Of a stretch of DNA of 64,000 bases, positions 20,936-32,089 are shown piece after piece. The stretch spans positions 250,653 through 314,652 of the forward strand of contig CAUYUJ010015757.1 in NCBI GenBank assembly GCA_963575745.1, given 5' to 3'. The stretch comes from Prorocentrum cordatum (Eukaryota; Sar; Dinophyceae; Prorocentrales; Prorocentraceae). The translations under genes and the position numbers were made by a program. Under the pieces are notes generated by a model. That model worked only from the letters and a program-made list of their open reading frames with translations, did not search any database and was not told the DNA's origin. Each line of letters begins with the position of its first letter. Within the stretch, counting starts at the first letter, position 1.

Positions 20936-21189
20936 GCTCAGTCCAGGCCACTGACGTGCAGATGCTCTCACCCTAAGCTTAGCCATGCGCAGGCTCACGC
21001 GCATGCTCGTACTACTGGAGCTTGATACATTCAAAGTCATTCACAGTTAGACTCTCTCCCAAGCTGTCAATATCCATGCTCGTTAAGATTCAAAGTCTCA
21101 TGCGCTTATACATCCACGGCGGAAATGCCAATGCAAAGAGATGCGCATGCGGGAAGATCCACGCAGTGAATATTTGTCCTTCGTCCTTT

Positions 21190-22740
21190 CTCGGTGGTTT
21201 TCCCGGGGGGGGGAGGATTCCAGAGCAAAAGCTCGAATTCCGAGTTGTTATGTTGTTGGGGGGTCTGGGGCACCACACTTACAAGCAAGCTCGAAGGTTT
21301 TCTTTTTGTTGGGAGGGTTCTGCGGCACCACATTTCAAAAGCAATATTATGTGTGAAAACGCCCTGGGAAACCGGGGGGGGGACAAACAAAGACAATTCG
21401 TGTCTTTGTTTGGGGCGGAGCGGAGGTTTCCCGACGGGGCCAACTCGGTTATTTTTCGGTGGTTTCAACGCCATGCAATTCAAACGAAAACGTTTTCATA
21501 AGATCCTTCGAGACCTCTCAACCCCGCGTTTTTCCAATGCTGTTCTAGTTTTCCCGGGAGAAAACAATCGATAAACCGGTTTGGGGGCACCGCAATTACA
21601 ATGTTGTTGATTTCAAAAAACCTTCTTCGGAAACTTCCGAATGAGTTTCCAACTCGGGCTCCCTATGTTTTTTTTCTCGGGCGTTCGGGTGCCCCGCATG
21701 CAAAAACAACGCTATTTCTGGTCCCAGCTGGACCCCCCCACGAAAAAAAAAACACCTCCCCGTTCGGGTTGTTCTTCGCAGTCTTTCGGTCTTCTTCAGC
21801 AAACCAAACAAAAAACAACTCGGTATCCCCTAATACCCCCCGAACACCCCCAGCCCCCCCCGCCGCCGGTCTCCGGGGGAGGCAACTCCAGAAAACAAAA
21901 AAATACTCCGTTATTTTCGGGGGGCCCGGGGCCTTCGCACATCGACCTGGATTACTTCTGCGCCCCCCCAGACAAGCCCAACTTAAAAACCACGTGCATT
22001 AGAACGACCTTTCAGCAAACACCCGAAACAAAACCCGAACTCGATGTGCTTTCTTGTTTTTGCTTGAAGGTCTCTGGCCGGCCCAGGCTCTGGGATCCTC
22101 CGAGGGGGGGAACCAGGGGAAAAATTCAACGCGGAGGGTTTCCCGCGGGTTTTCGGGCGTCCTCCAGCCAGCCCAGGCAGTGGGATTTTCTGGAGGGGGA
22201 GGGGGAGGGGCACCCTCGAAGAATGCTTCAGACTTCGAATGCTTTCAAAACTTGTTTCGGTGTTTCTGGGGCCTGATAAGGACAATCAATGCTACGTTTG
22301 AAAACCCCTCGGGAAACTCCTGAGAAACTTCCAATATCGTTTTTTTTTTGTGCGTTTTTTATTTGCGGCGGCGCTCTGGCCGGCCCAGGCGCCGGGATTT
22401 TCCGGGGGGGCCCAGCAACAGAAAAACAAACTGGGGGGGTTGGGGGTTCTCTGGCCGGCCCCATCCTTCGGAGTGTCTGGGGGGGAGGGGGGCTTCGGAA
22501 AACGCGCCAACTCGTTTCTTTCACGGCTGTTTGTCCGTGGTTCTGGATTAACTGCGATAAGATTTCTGACCCATCCGAACTCAGGCGAGGAAGGAGGAGG
22601 GGGAAGAGAGCAGAATGGCCACTGGCCCCATGCATGCCATTCGAAAACTTTTCGAATGTTTCTGAAAAAGTGCCCGCGGGTTCTCGAAGTGCGTCTCGGC
22701 CGCTTCTCGGCGGTTCCGGGGGCCTCTCAGAGCATCTTGG
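21190..22740. repeat. Diverged dispersed repeat region, left flank of the 205-bp satellite
   Basis: Words such as GGGCACCACA..TTACAAG (21,267) and TGCGGCACCACATTTCAAAA (21,330), CCGGCCCAGGC..GGGATTTTC (22,160; 22,380) and GGGTTTCCCGCGGGTTTTC recur at loose intervals of about 90-240 bp. Similar wording (CATAATATTGCTT, GTGTGGGGCCC, CAGAAACT) lies on the other side of the satellite at 26,700-27,400. No coding domain recognised. Confidence 0.45.
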
Positions 22741-23119
22741 GTGCTGCGGGGGGGCCTATTGGAGATCTCTTCGGGTTCTCTTGAGAGTCGCTTCGGGGCC
22801 CCTTAAATGCTCCCAGGGGCCTCCTGGGCGCCTTTTGGCGGCGGGCGTCGGGGGCCATCTCGGGGCCAGCCTGCAGGCGATCGATCGCAAAAGTGTCGAC
22901 TAAATTGTCGGCGGTTCGCGTGCCCCCATTCGTTTCGGGCGCCGCCCCCCTCAATGTTTCTCTGCTTCGGCGCGGCCCGCCCAAGCTTTGCCCGGCCCCC
23001 GACTTGCCTCGCGAGCCCGCGGACCAAAAAGTAGCCCCAGAGGCCCGCCCAGACACGGAAGGGCGAGAGTAGATCGCTGACACTTCGCGCATCCCCAGAA
23101 GCTTATCCAGACGCGATCG

Positions 23120-26100
23120 GAGGCTTCTCGAGGCCCGCTGCCCGCCCGCCCGCCCGCCGCGTTCCCGCGTTCAACGCAGCACCCAACAGTCAAAGACGCC
23201 CGTCTTCAACGCAAGGCCCAGTACTCAGCGGCCCCCGCCCCCCACGCGACGCCCAGTATTTAGCGGCATCCCGCTGCAAGAAAGGATCGTTGGGGGCGCG
23301 GTTAAAATGCCGATCAGCCCGCCCGCCCCCCGCTCGCCGCGCCGCTCGCCCGCCCGCCGTGCTTCCTCGTTCAACGCAGCGCCCAATACTCAACGGCGCC
23401 CATCTCCAATGCCACACTCAGCGCTCGACAGCCCCCGTTTCCAACGCAGCGCCCAGTGCGCAACGGCGTCCCGCTGCAGAAGAGAATCCAGAGAAGTTTT
23501 GTTCGGATCCTTAGAAGTTCTGTTCCAATCCCGATCCGCCCGCCCGCCCACCCGCCCGACCGCCGCCCGCCCGCCGCGCTTCCGCGTTCAACCCAACGCA
23601 CAGCACTCAACGGCGCTCGCTTCCACTTCAAACCCCGGCGCTCGACAGATCCCCTCTCCAACGCAAAGCCAAGTACTCAGCGGCATGCCGCTGCAAAAGA
23701 GACCCCATAGGATATCCGCTCAAATCCCAACCTCCGCCCGTCCGCCGCCCGCCCCCCACACGCCCGCCCGCCGTGCTGGCGCGTTCAACGCAACGCCCAG
23801 TACTCAACGGCGTCCGTCTCTAATTCAGCACCCAGTACTCGACGGACCCTGTCGCCAACGCAACGCCCAGTACTTAGCGGCATCCCGCTGCAAGAGAGAG
23901 CCCGTAGGGCGTCTGTTCAAATGCCGATGGGCCCGCCGCCGGCCCGCCCGCTCGCCGCCCGCCGGCCCCCCGTCGCCCGCTCGCCGCGCCGCCGCGTTCA
24001 ACGCGACGCCCGGTACTCTATAGCGCCCGTCTCCAGCATAACACAGTGCACTCAACAGCCCCCATCTCCAGCACAACACATTTGCACGACGCCCAGTGCT
24101 CAACATCATACTGCTGCAAAAGGGAAGCCTTAGGAGTTCGACTGCACTTCCAACCCGCCCGCCCGCCCGCCCGCCCGCCCGCCCGACCGCCGCCTGGCCG
24201 CCGCCCGCCCGCCGCCCGAGCCCCGCCGCGCTCCCGCGTTCAACGCGGCGCCCAGTACTAAGCAGCATCCGTCTCCATTGCAACATTCAGTACTCAACAG
24301 ATCCCGCCCCCAAAGCAACGCCTAGCATTCAACGGCATGCCGCTGCAAAAAAGACCCCGTAGGAGTTCTGTTCGAATCCCGATCCACCCGCCGCCCGCCC
24401 GCCCGCCGCCCGCCCGCCCCCCGCCGCTCGTTCCCCGCGCCCCCGCTTTTGACGCAACACCCAGCACTCAACAGCGCCCGTCTCCGACGCAACACCCAGC
24501 GCTCAACGTCCTCCGTCTCCAACGCAACGCCCAGTACTCAACGGCATCCCCCTGCAAGAAAGAATCCCTAGGATTTCCCCCCCCTGCCTGCCGCCCGCCC
24601 CCCCGCCGCCCGTTCGCCGCGCTTCCGCGTTCAGCGCAACGCGCAATACTTAGCAGCGCTCGTCTCCAACGCAACACCTAGTCCTAAACGGCCCCCGTTT
24701 CCAGCGCAACACCCAGTGCTCAACGGCGCCCCGGTGCACGATCCCCCTTAGGAGTTTTGTGCAAATCGGGATCCGCCCGCCGCCCGCCCGCCCGCCGCCC
24801 TCGCCCCGCCGCCCGCCCACCGCGCCTCCGCGTTCAACGCAACGCCCAGACCTCGAGAACGCCCGCCCCCATCACAAAGCCAGGCACACAACAGGTCCCG
24901 TCACCAACGCAGCACCCAGCATTCCACGGCACTTCGCTGCAAGAGGAAGGCCTCAGGAGTTTATTAAAATTCCGATCCGCTCGCCCACCGGCCCGCCCGC
25001 CCCCCGCCCCCCGCCGCCCGCCCGCCGCACTTCCGCGTTCAGCTCAGCATCCAGCATTCAACAGCGCCCGCCTTGCCCGCAAAACCCAATACTCAACGGC
25101 CCCCGTATCCAACGCAGCACCCAACGCCCGGCAGCATCCCGCTGCAAGCGAGAAATGAGTCTTAGCAGTTCTGCGCAAATGCCGATCTGCCCGGCCGCCG
25201 CCCGCCCGACTGCCCCGCCCCGCCCGCCCGCGCGCCGCGCCCCCGCGTTCAACGCAACGCCCAGCGCTTTACAGAGTCCGTCTCCAATCCAACACCCAGC
25301 ACTCGACAGCTCCCGTCTCCAACGCAACGCCAAGTGCTCAACGGCATCCCGCTGCAAGAAAGACTTCTTAGCAGTTCTGCTCAAATCCCGCTCCGCCCGC
25401 CGCCCGCCCGCCCGCCACCCGCCGCCCTCTCGCCGCGCTTCCGCGCTCAGCACATAACCCCGTGCTCAGCGGCGTCCGTCTCCAACGCAACGCCCAGCAT
25501 TCAAAGGCCCCCGTCTCAAACGCAACACAACTCAACAGCACCCCGCTGCAAGGGAGAACCCTCAGGAGCTTCAATAAATTATCCCGATCCGCCCGCCCGC
25601 CGACCGCCCGACCGCCGGCCCCGCCGCCCGCCCGCCGCGATTCCGCGTTCAACGCAACACCCAGCACTAAAGAATGTCCGGCTCCATCGCAACACCCACT
25701 ACTCAACGGCCCCCGTCTTCAACGCAACGCCCAGTACTCAGCAGCATCCCGCTGCAAGAGACTCCATAGGAGTTCTGTTCAGATCCCGATCCGCCCGCCG
25801 CCCGCCCGCCCGCCGCCCGACCGCCGCCCGCCCGCCGCCCGCCCCCCGCCGCCCGCCCGTCGCGCGTCGGCACTCAACACTACGCCCAGTACTCAACAGC
25901 GCCCGTCTCCAATGCAACGCCCAGTGCTCGACAGCTCCCGTCTCGAGCGCAACGCCCAGCACTCACTCATCGGCATGCCGCTGCAAGAAAGAATCCCTAG
26001 AAGTTGCGCTCAATCTCGATCTGCCCGCCGCTCGCCAGCCCGCCCCCCCGCCGACCGTTCGCCGTGCTTCCGCGTTCAACAAAACACTTAGCACTCAACG

Positions 26101-26700
26101 GCGTCCGTCTCCAACGCGACACCCGCTGCTCAGCGGCCCCCGTCTCCAACGCAACGCCCGGTGCTCAACGGCGCCCCGCTGCAAGAGAGAATCCTTAGAA
26201 GTTCTGTTCAAATCCCGATCCGCCCGCCGCCCAGCCGCCCGCCGCCTTCCCCGCCGCCCGCCCGCCGCACTTCCGCGTTCAACGCAACGCCTAGCATTCA
26301 ACGACGACCGTATCCAACACAACGCCGGGCAGTCAACAGCTTCCGTCCCAAACGCAACAATCAGCATTCAACGGCATCCCGCTGCAAGAGAGAATCCTTC
26401 CTGGAGTTCTGTCAAAATCCCGATCCGCCCGCCCGACCGCCCGCGCGCCCGCCGCCCGCCCCCCGCCTCGCGCCCGCCGTGCTTCCGCGTTCAACGCAGC
26501 ATCCAATGCGCAACAACGTCCGTCTCCAACGTCATGCTCAGAACAGCCCCCGTCTCCGACGCAGCGCCCAGTACTCAACGGCATCCTGCTGCTAGAAAGA
26601 AGAAATCCTCAGGCGCCCTATGAAAATCCCGCTCCGCTCGCCCGCGGCCCGCCTGACCGCCGCCCGCCCGCCGCCAGCCCCCCGCCGCCCGCCCGGACAG
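23120..26700. repeat. About 205-bp GC-rich satellite, about 17 copies, with internal sub-repeats
   Basis: CCGCTGCAAGA-type words occur at 23,271, 23,471, 23,698, 23,885, 24,111, 24,340, 24,549, 24,731, 24,934, 25,139, 25,349, 25,543, 25,749, 25,979, 26,176, 26,379 and 26,586, so units are 182-230 bp. Each unit has a CCCGCCCGCC-rich block followed by two to four copies of a roughly 36-bp sub-repeat around AACGCAACGCCCAGTACTCA. Long open frames are explained by the composition. Confidence 0.93.
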
Positions 26701-27401
26701 CCAATTCGCAAACCTAGAGGCGGGGGACGTTTCGGAGGTTCCCCGCGGGATGTCAGATATAGGTTTGTCTTTATGTGCGTGGCCCCAGAAACTATGGGAA
26801 AAAAACGCCAGACCAAGTCCTGAGTTTTTTACGTTTTCCATGCGTTTTTCACACATCGTTCTATTTTCTATAGCTGGGCCCCAGATTCGTTCAGGAAGAA
26901 CAGAAAAGCATTCGGAACACCGCCAACGTTTGCTCTGGGGGGTTTTACGGGAAGTCATCGGACATAATATTGCTTATAATTGTGGGGAATCCGAAGTCCC
27001 GAAAAAACAACAGAACAACAACCGGGGAATTGTCCGGGGGTTTCTGGAGTTTTTCCCAGGGGAAGTCAAACATAACATTGCTTCAAAGTGTGGGGCCCAA
27101 GAACCCCCCAGACATAGCGTCGTCAATATTGTGGGGGACCAGAACTGACGAGCAACCGCCAGACAACTTCCGAGCTGGGAAGTGTTTCAGGGCCTCGGAA
27201 AAGTGCCAAAGAAATTGCATAATAACCGCATACAAACCGCAGAAAACCGAATCAAATCCGAGTTGGGTTGTTTTTCGCTGGTATCCCACGGAGATTTCCA
27301 GAGAATCCTCGCTCTTGAAGTTTGAAACAAAACAACAGAAAAAACAAATCCAGCGCCGGGGGGTGTCCAGGTGTTGTTCGGGGGGTCTTCAGAAATAGCG
27401 A
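26701..27401. repeat. Diverged dispersed repeat region, right flank of the satellite
   Basis: Resembles 21,190-22,740 in word content, e.g. GACATAATATTGCTTATAAT and AACATAACATTGCTTCAAAG about 110 bp apart. No gene recognised. Confidence 0.4.
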
Positions 27402-28860
27402 TTCGTAGAGCTTCCCTGAGAGCGAAGCGGCAAAGCTAGAGAGTAATTCCGCCGCGCTGGTGGGCTAGTTGGCCCGAAAAATCGACGGAAGTGCTTGTCC
27501 TTGTTTAGCCTATGTTGTATAATGGTTTCAAAATTCAACAGTTCGTTAGAGCTCTAAGATTGGCCCCCCACCTATGATACTTTTCCCGCTCGCCATCTTA
27601 ATATCAGGTCGATCGGGTGGAAACCACTATAACACAGCACTCAGGCGGGATCGGCTGTTCAGTGTCACCTTGACAGGTGCTGTCGGTTTTCTGAACCTAA
27701 CTCGGGCTATAGATGAGCTACAGAGCTGCTCGGCACAGCAATCAGACAGTAATCATCAGGAGCGCCAGTCTCCAGCATCTAGACGCCTGAGATCGATCTG
27801 CTACCTGAGCTGGGACCTCAAAACTCGTACCATGCTAATGTTCTAAGAGGCGCTGCCAAATTTCTTACTTAACTCGAGCTATAGATGAGCTAAGGAGCTC
27901 TTCGGCACACCAACCGAAAGATATCATCAGGAGCGCCAATTTCGAGTATTCAGATGTCTGAGATCGGTCTGCTACCAGAGCTGGAACCCAAAAACTATTT
28001 CTATTACGCTGATTGTTTAAAAGATGATCATAGGTTGCTCTACTTTCTTCGAGTTGGAGCTGGCCACGCAGCTGAGAAGCACTTTTCGAGACAATGAGTC
28101 AGCAGGAGCATTCGCCAAGACGGCGTTTACTTTCTGCACTCAAGTCGAGTAATAGGCAAGCTAGCGACCTGGAAAGCACTCCGCTCAACAGATCAGCATC
28201 ACATAAAGTCCTCTACAGTAGCTGGGAAGCATACTGTTCGAATGGGAATGATGACGAGCGCCAGTCAAACTCGAGCTGTGGACAAGCAAGAAGCCGCGAA
28301 GAAAATTATCCTCCTCTGCTTCCTCCTCCTCCCCCTTCTTCTTATCCTTATCCTCCTTCTCCCTTATCTTTCTCCTCCTTCTGCTCCTCCCCCTCCCCCT
28401 CCTTCTCCTACTCCCCCTTCTCCTCCTTCTCCTCCTCCTCGTCTTTCTGCTCTGCCTCCTCCCCCCCCTCCGCCCCTCTTCTCCCCCCCCCTCTTTCTCC
28501 TCCTCCTCCTCCACCTTCTCCTCCTGCTCTTTCTCCTGCGCCTCCTGCTCCTCCTGATCACCATCATTATCATCCTCCTTGTCCCTCTCCACTCTGCCCC
28601 CTCCCCCTGCCCGTCATCCGCCCCCCCCCCCCTTCTCCTCCTCCTCCTCATTCCCCACCTCCTCTTCCTCAGCCTCCTCCACTCCTTCTCCTCCTCACTC
28701 CTCCCCCTCCTCCCCCTGACCTCCTCCCCCATGAAATCGCGCCCTCGCGCGCGCGCGGAATGCGAGGTTGCCGCGCTTGCATGCCATTCATGCACATCGC
28801 AAGGAAGCTCCACGAGCTCCTGGCGGTAACCAGGGTTCACGGTTCACCGCCGGCTCCCAG
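27402..28860 (+). mobile_element. Old, near-complete family A Helentron-like element (sense +)
   Basis: Starts with CGTAGAGCTTCCCTGAGAGC (family A 5' end) and continues with the A subregions in order: a GGCAAAGCTAGAGAG block, GTTCGTTAGAGCTCTAAG and CCCGCTCGCCATCTTAAT. Diverged 178-bp-type monomers follow. It ends with GGAAGCTCCACGAGCTCC and a hairpin GGCGGTAACC/GGTTCACCGCC with terminus GGCTCCCAG|TT. The interior is split by a pyrimidine tract. It lies opposite in orientation to most of the 35-64 kb copies. Confidence 0.65.
28300..28735. repeat. CTC/CTT pyrimidine tract inside the old element
   Basis: About 430 bp that is almost all C and T, with irregular CTC, CTT and CCC words, unlike the pure CTC tracts elsewhere. 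Peptides through it are repeat artefacts. Confidence 0.9.
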
Positions 28861-29044
28861 TTGCGCATTTATGCGTGGGGCCCAGGAGCCTTCGCAGCAG
28901 AACGCGCAGGTTTTTTCGGGGGGTGCCTGGGAGGTTTTCAGAAATGATACTGTTCCCGACCCTCCGCGGTTGGGCATTCATTTTGAATTCAGAACCGCGG
29001 TCGCGTCTCCTGTTTCTCCGGCCCCCCCCCGCCTCTTGCCTCTC

Positions 29045-30020
29045 TTCGCCGCCGCTGGGAGGCGCGATCTGCGAAACTGTTCGCCGCTTTGGAGGGCAAC
29101 TCGAGTCCAGCGGAGTGAGGCACAGCGGGAACTCGCCGTTCCTGGGGGGCTGCGATCTGCGAAACTGTCGCCGCTTTCGAGGGCTGCAGTGGGCCCAGTA
29201 AAACGAAACGCCGCGCAGATCTGAGCGGGGCCTCGCCGTCCCGGGGGGCTGCGATATGCGAAACTGTCCGCTTTCCAGGGCTGCTGGAAGGTCCAGCGGA
29301 GTGAGGAGCCGCGCGTGGGGCCTCGCCATCCCTGCGGAGCTCCGATCTACAAAACTGCCGCCGCTTCCGAGGGCTGCTGGCGGGTCCAGCCAACTAAAGC
29401 ACGCGCAGATCCAAGTGTGACCTCGCCCATCCTGGGGGCTGTAATCTGCGGAATTCCTGCCACTTTGGAGAGCTGCTGGTGGGTCTAGCGGAAAAAGGCA
29501 CCGCGCAGATCTGAGTGGGACCTCGCTGTCCGTGGAAGGCTGCGATCTGCGAAACTGCCTTCACATTCGAAGGCTGCCGGTGGGTCCACGAAGTCAGGCA
29601 ACGCGCAGATCCGAGCGGGAAGTCGCCGCATCTAGGGGGCTGTGATCTGCGAACCGCCACTTTCGAGGCTGCCCGTGGGTCCAGCAGAGTGAATCACAGC
29701 GCAGATCTCAGCGGGACCTCGCCGTCTCTGAGGCGCTGCGATCTGCAAGACTGCGTCACTTTCGAGAGCTGTCGGTGGGCCCTGCGTAGTGAAGCATCGC
29801 GCAGATCTGAGCGGGGCCTCGCCGACTGCGATGCGCGGAGCCGTCGCCACATACCAGGGCTGGCGGGTGCAGCGGAGCGAGGCTGCGCGCGGACCCGAAT
29901 GGAACTTGCCGCCTTTCGGCAGCTGATCTGAAAAATCTGCCGCCACTTTCCAGCTGCCGGTGGGTCCAGCAGAGCGAGGCTCTGCGCAGATTCGAGAAGG
30001 GCCTCGGTGAAGGGCTCCGA
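29045..30020. repeat. About 96-bp satellite, about 10-11 diverged copies
   Basis: GCGATCTGCGAAACTGYCGC-like words occur at about 29,066, 29,152, 29,248, 29,345, 29,441, 29,543, 29,640, 29,738, 29,826 and 29,922. Each is followed by a GGGCTGC-GGTGGGTCCAGC block and a CGCGCAGATCTGAGCGGG block. The last unit is cut at about 30,026 by a Helentron-like hairpin end. Confidence 0.88.
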
Positions 30021-30026
30021 TCTGCG

Positions 30027-30083
30027 ACTGGGTGCCGGCGGTAAACCGTGAACCAGGTTACCGCCAGGGCCCTCGTAGAGCTC
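30027..30083 (-). mobile_element. Helentron-like 3' terminus
   Basis: CTGGGTGCCGGCGGTAAACC..GGTTACCGCC followed by CCTCGTAGAGCTCTCGAC. The stem is intact as GTAA/TTAC. The interior continues rightwards (to about 30,400) as diverged family B-like sequence, including GTGTTTCCATAATTATACC. Confidence 0.65.
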
Positions 30084-30399
30084 TCGACACGCAAAGCGCT
30101 AAGAATAGGACGAAAGAGCTTGCTTGAATATCAGCTTAGAAACTTGGAAAATAAATGTTGTTCTACAAAGTTGGTTTCGCCGAGTGTTTCCATAATTATA
30201 CCACAGCTACGGACCTGATAATTCGGCAGCCCGTCAGCAGGGTGGCTTGCTGCCTGATTAAATTGAGTTCGCGAAACCACTAAGATTCGGAACAATACAT
30301 CCTAACTGCCAAAAATCGATTTTCCTGAAACGAATAATCAAATCTCTCAATGTTCGCCCAACAAACCGAAAGATCCCAGATTGTCCGCCCGGGCCGGTG

Positions 30400-30510
30400 A
30401 ATAATGGGAGCCCGGGGTAAACCGCCAACCACGTCTCCCCAGGCTTGGTAAATCAACTAGCTGCAACCCGCGCTGGATTTTCTCTAGCTCATCGACGCCG
30501 AAGAGCTTTT
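30400..30510 (-). mobile_element. Family B 5' fragment interrupted by a decayed hairpin end
   Basis: ATTGTCCGCCCGGGCCGG and ATCAACTAGCTGC..CTCTAGCTCATCGACGCCGA are family B 5' words. Between them lies a degenerate GGGAGCCCGGGGTAAACCGC hairpin remnant. Confidence 0.5.
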
Positions 30511-30567
30511 GACTTTCGAGGGCAGCTGGTGAAGCAGGAGCGCGAGGCACCGCGCAGAAACGCGCAG

Positions 30568-30630
30568 AACTGGGCGCCGGCGGTAAACCGTCAACCAGGT
30601 CACCGCCGGGGCCCTCGCAGAGCTCTTGAC
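30568..30630 (-). mobile_element. Helentron-like 3' terminus, mixed stem
   Basis: CTGGGCGCCGGCGGTAAACC on one side and GGTCACCGCCGG on the other, so the stem has one A/C mismatch. Followed by CCTCGCAGAGCTCTTGACAC. Confidence 0.65.
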
Positions 30631-30720
30631 ACGTGAAAGAAGGCTCAGAATATGACGAGAAAGCCTCCAATACCAGCTTAAAAACTCGAACAATGTATGT
30701 CTGCGTTTTGTTCGAAGTTA

Positions 30721-30771
30721 CTGGGGGCCGGGGGTAAACTGTCAACCTTGGTTTTTGCGTTTGCGTAGAGT
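30721..30771 (-). mobile_element. Type C tail abutting the LINE 3' end
   Basis: In sense (minus) the order is CTCTACGCAAACGCAAAAAC, CAAGGTTGACAGTTTACC, CCCGGCCCCCAG|T. It starts within about 20 bp of the LINE's last stop codon. A partial tandem copy (CGCAAACCC..ACCAAGGTTGG) lies inside the end of the LINE reading frame. Confidence 0.6.
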
Positions 30772-30787
30772 CATGGCAGGACGGAGC

Positions 30788-31273
30788 TCAGGTCCAACCT
30801 TGGTTTTTTTGGGTTTGCGCGGGCTCCAGGGCGCTGTCCGCAGCGCCGCCCGACTGGGCGCCTCGCGAGCCTAGCAGGTCTAAGCGGAGGGCGCGTGTGA
30901 GCGCCTCGGCGGCGGCGGAGTGCGGTGGTAAAAGAAAGGCACTGGAGGCGATGTCCCTCCAAACGAGGGCATCACGTGGCTCACTCCCTGGGGCCCTCCT
31001 GCGGGCTATCTGACGAGAGCCGAATGGAGAAGGAGCGGTGTGGTAGGTCGGACCCCACTGACTGTAATCCAAGAAGCCTTTCTGCAACCAAAAACCACAT
31101 CCGCAACCGTTGCCGTCCACTCCCCCATCGTACGCCCCACGATAGGCGACGTGTATAAGATATTGCGACTCAATCGGACTGCATGCAACCTGATTGGAGT
31201 AGAAAGTGCGGCCCTCTCGGGCCAGGTGGGTGAGCTCGTCCGTCGGCCCTGGTGTTATCTTCCCTGTACTCAC
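30788..31273 (-). pseudogene. RNase H-like C-terminal domain of the LINE
   Basis: AYRGAYDGGVDGNGCGCGFW matches the start of an RNase H fold (acidic residue in a YDGG turn, then a glycine-rich strand), and SAAAEALTRALRL matches the conserved acidic helix. The final DAxW-type strand is not seen, so the domain may be truncated. The last codons overlap the CGCAAACCC tail repeat. In such elements RNase H removes the RNA strand after cDNA synthesis. Confidence 0.55.
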
Positions 31274-31351
31274 GTGGATATATGTCCCGTCCTATGTTCG
31301 CCGCTCGGATGTTCGCGCGGCAGCTCAGCTCGTATATGGTCTCCACACTAT

Positions 31352-32089
31352 TCAAAGATTGTGTTTATTGAGGTGCCCCAGGATCGTCCGCCACAACTTC
31401 ACAAAGCCTGTGTATGAGTCGTCAAAGCCGTCCCACCAGCAGGGTCCCAAGACTTCCCTATATGGGCATTGCCAGGTCCGTTGACCTATACTCGTGGAAC
31501 CAAAACGTCTCCTGGTGACCGAGCGTGCCAGTGAGAGCTGTCCCGATGCATGCAAAGAAGATGTCAGGTCGTCTCTCCGAGACGTCCACTCGGGATTGTC
31601 GAGGAGCAAAATGCCTCGACTGTCAAGAAAGACACGTGAGCACCGTCCGTCCCCTCTGTCGATCCTCCGTATCACTTCCCTCCCATCCTCCGTATCCGTC
31701 TCCCCGGCAGTGTAACGGGAATGGATAGCAAGCTGACCCTGCACATACTGAGCCACATTCCGTGCAACATTGAAACTGCGTGCACATACCAACTGTGTGA
31801 TAGATTGGAAACCCTCATCACAATATTGCCGTCGGACGTGGTCCAATCGTCGTGGTCTCCATATGTCCCAGCTCTCAGTGGCTGGCTTCCTGCGCCCGAA
31901 CATCGACACGAGTAGACTCCCCTCGCAGCTGTGCAATAATCGTAGCCCCTCCGCATCCAGTGTACAGCAGTCGAGGCCGTAAGACATGACTCTCTGAACC
32001 CTATGTTGATATCTATAGAACTTAACCCGTGGGCTCACAGATTTAGAACGAAAATACGGTGCATGTACGAAAAACGCCCTCCTGGCCAT
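31352..32089 (-). pseudogene. LINE C-terminal extension
   Basis: A 245-codon frame overlapping the end of the RT frame, so another frameshift occurs at about 32,060-32,085. FRSKSVSPRVKFYRYQHRVQ (basic, aromatic) and DCCTLDAEGLRLLHSCEGSL, then ESWDIWRPRRLDHVRR, resemble the thumb/connection region that follows RT in dinoflagellate LINEs. The frame ends at a stop at 31,352. Confidence 0.6.

Noticed and set aside
23290-26700. Proline/arginine-rich frames up to 429 codons in the satellite
   Set aside because: Unit length varies and is often not a multiple of three, and all frames stay open because of the GC-rich composition.
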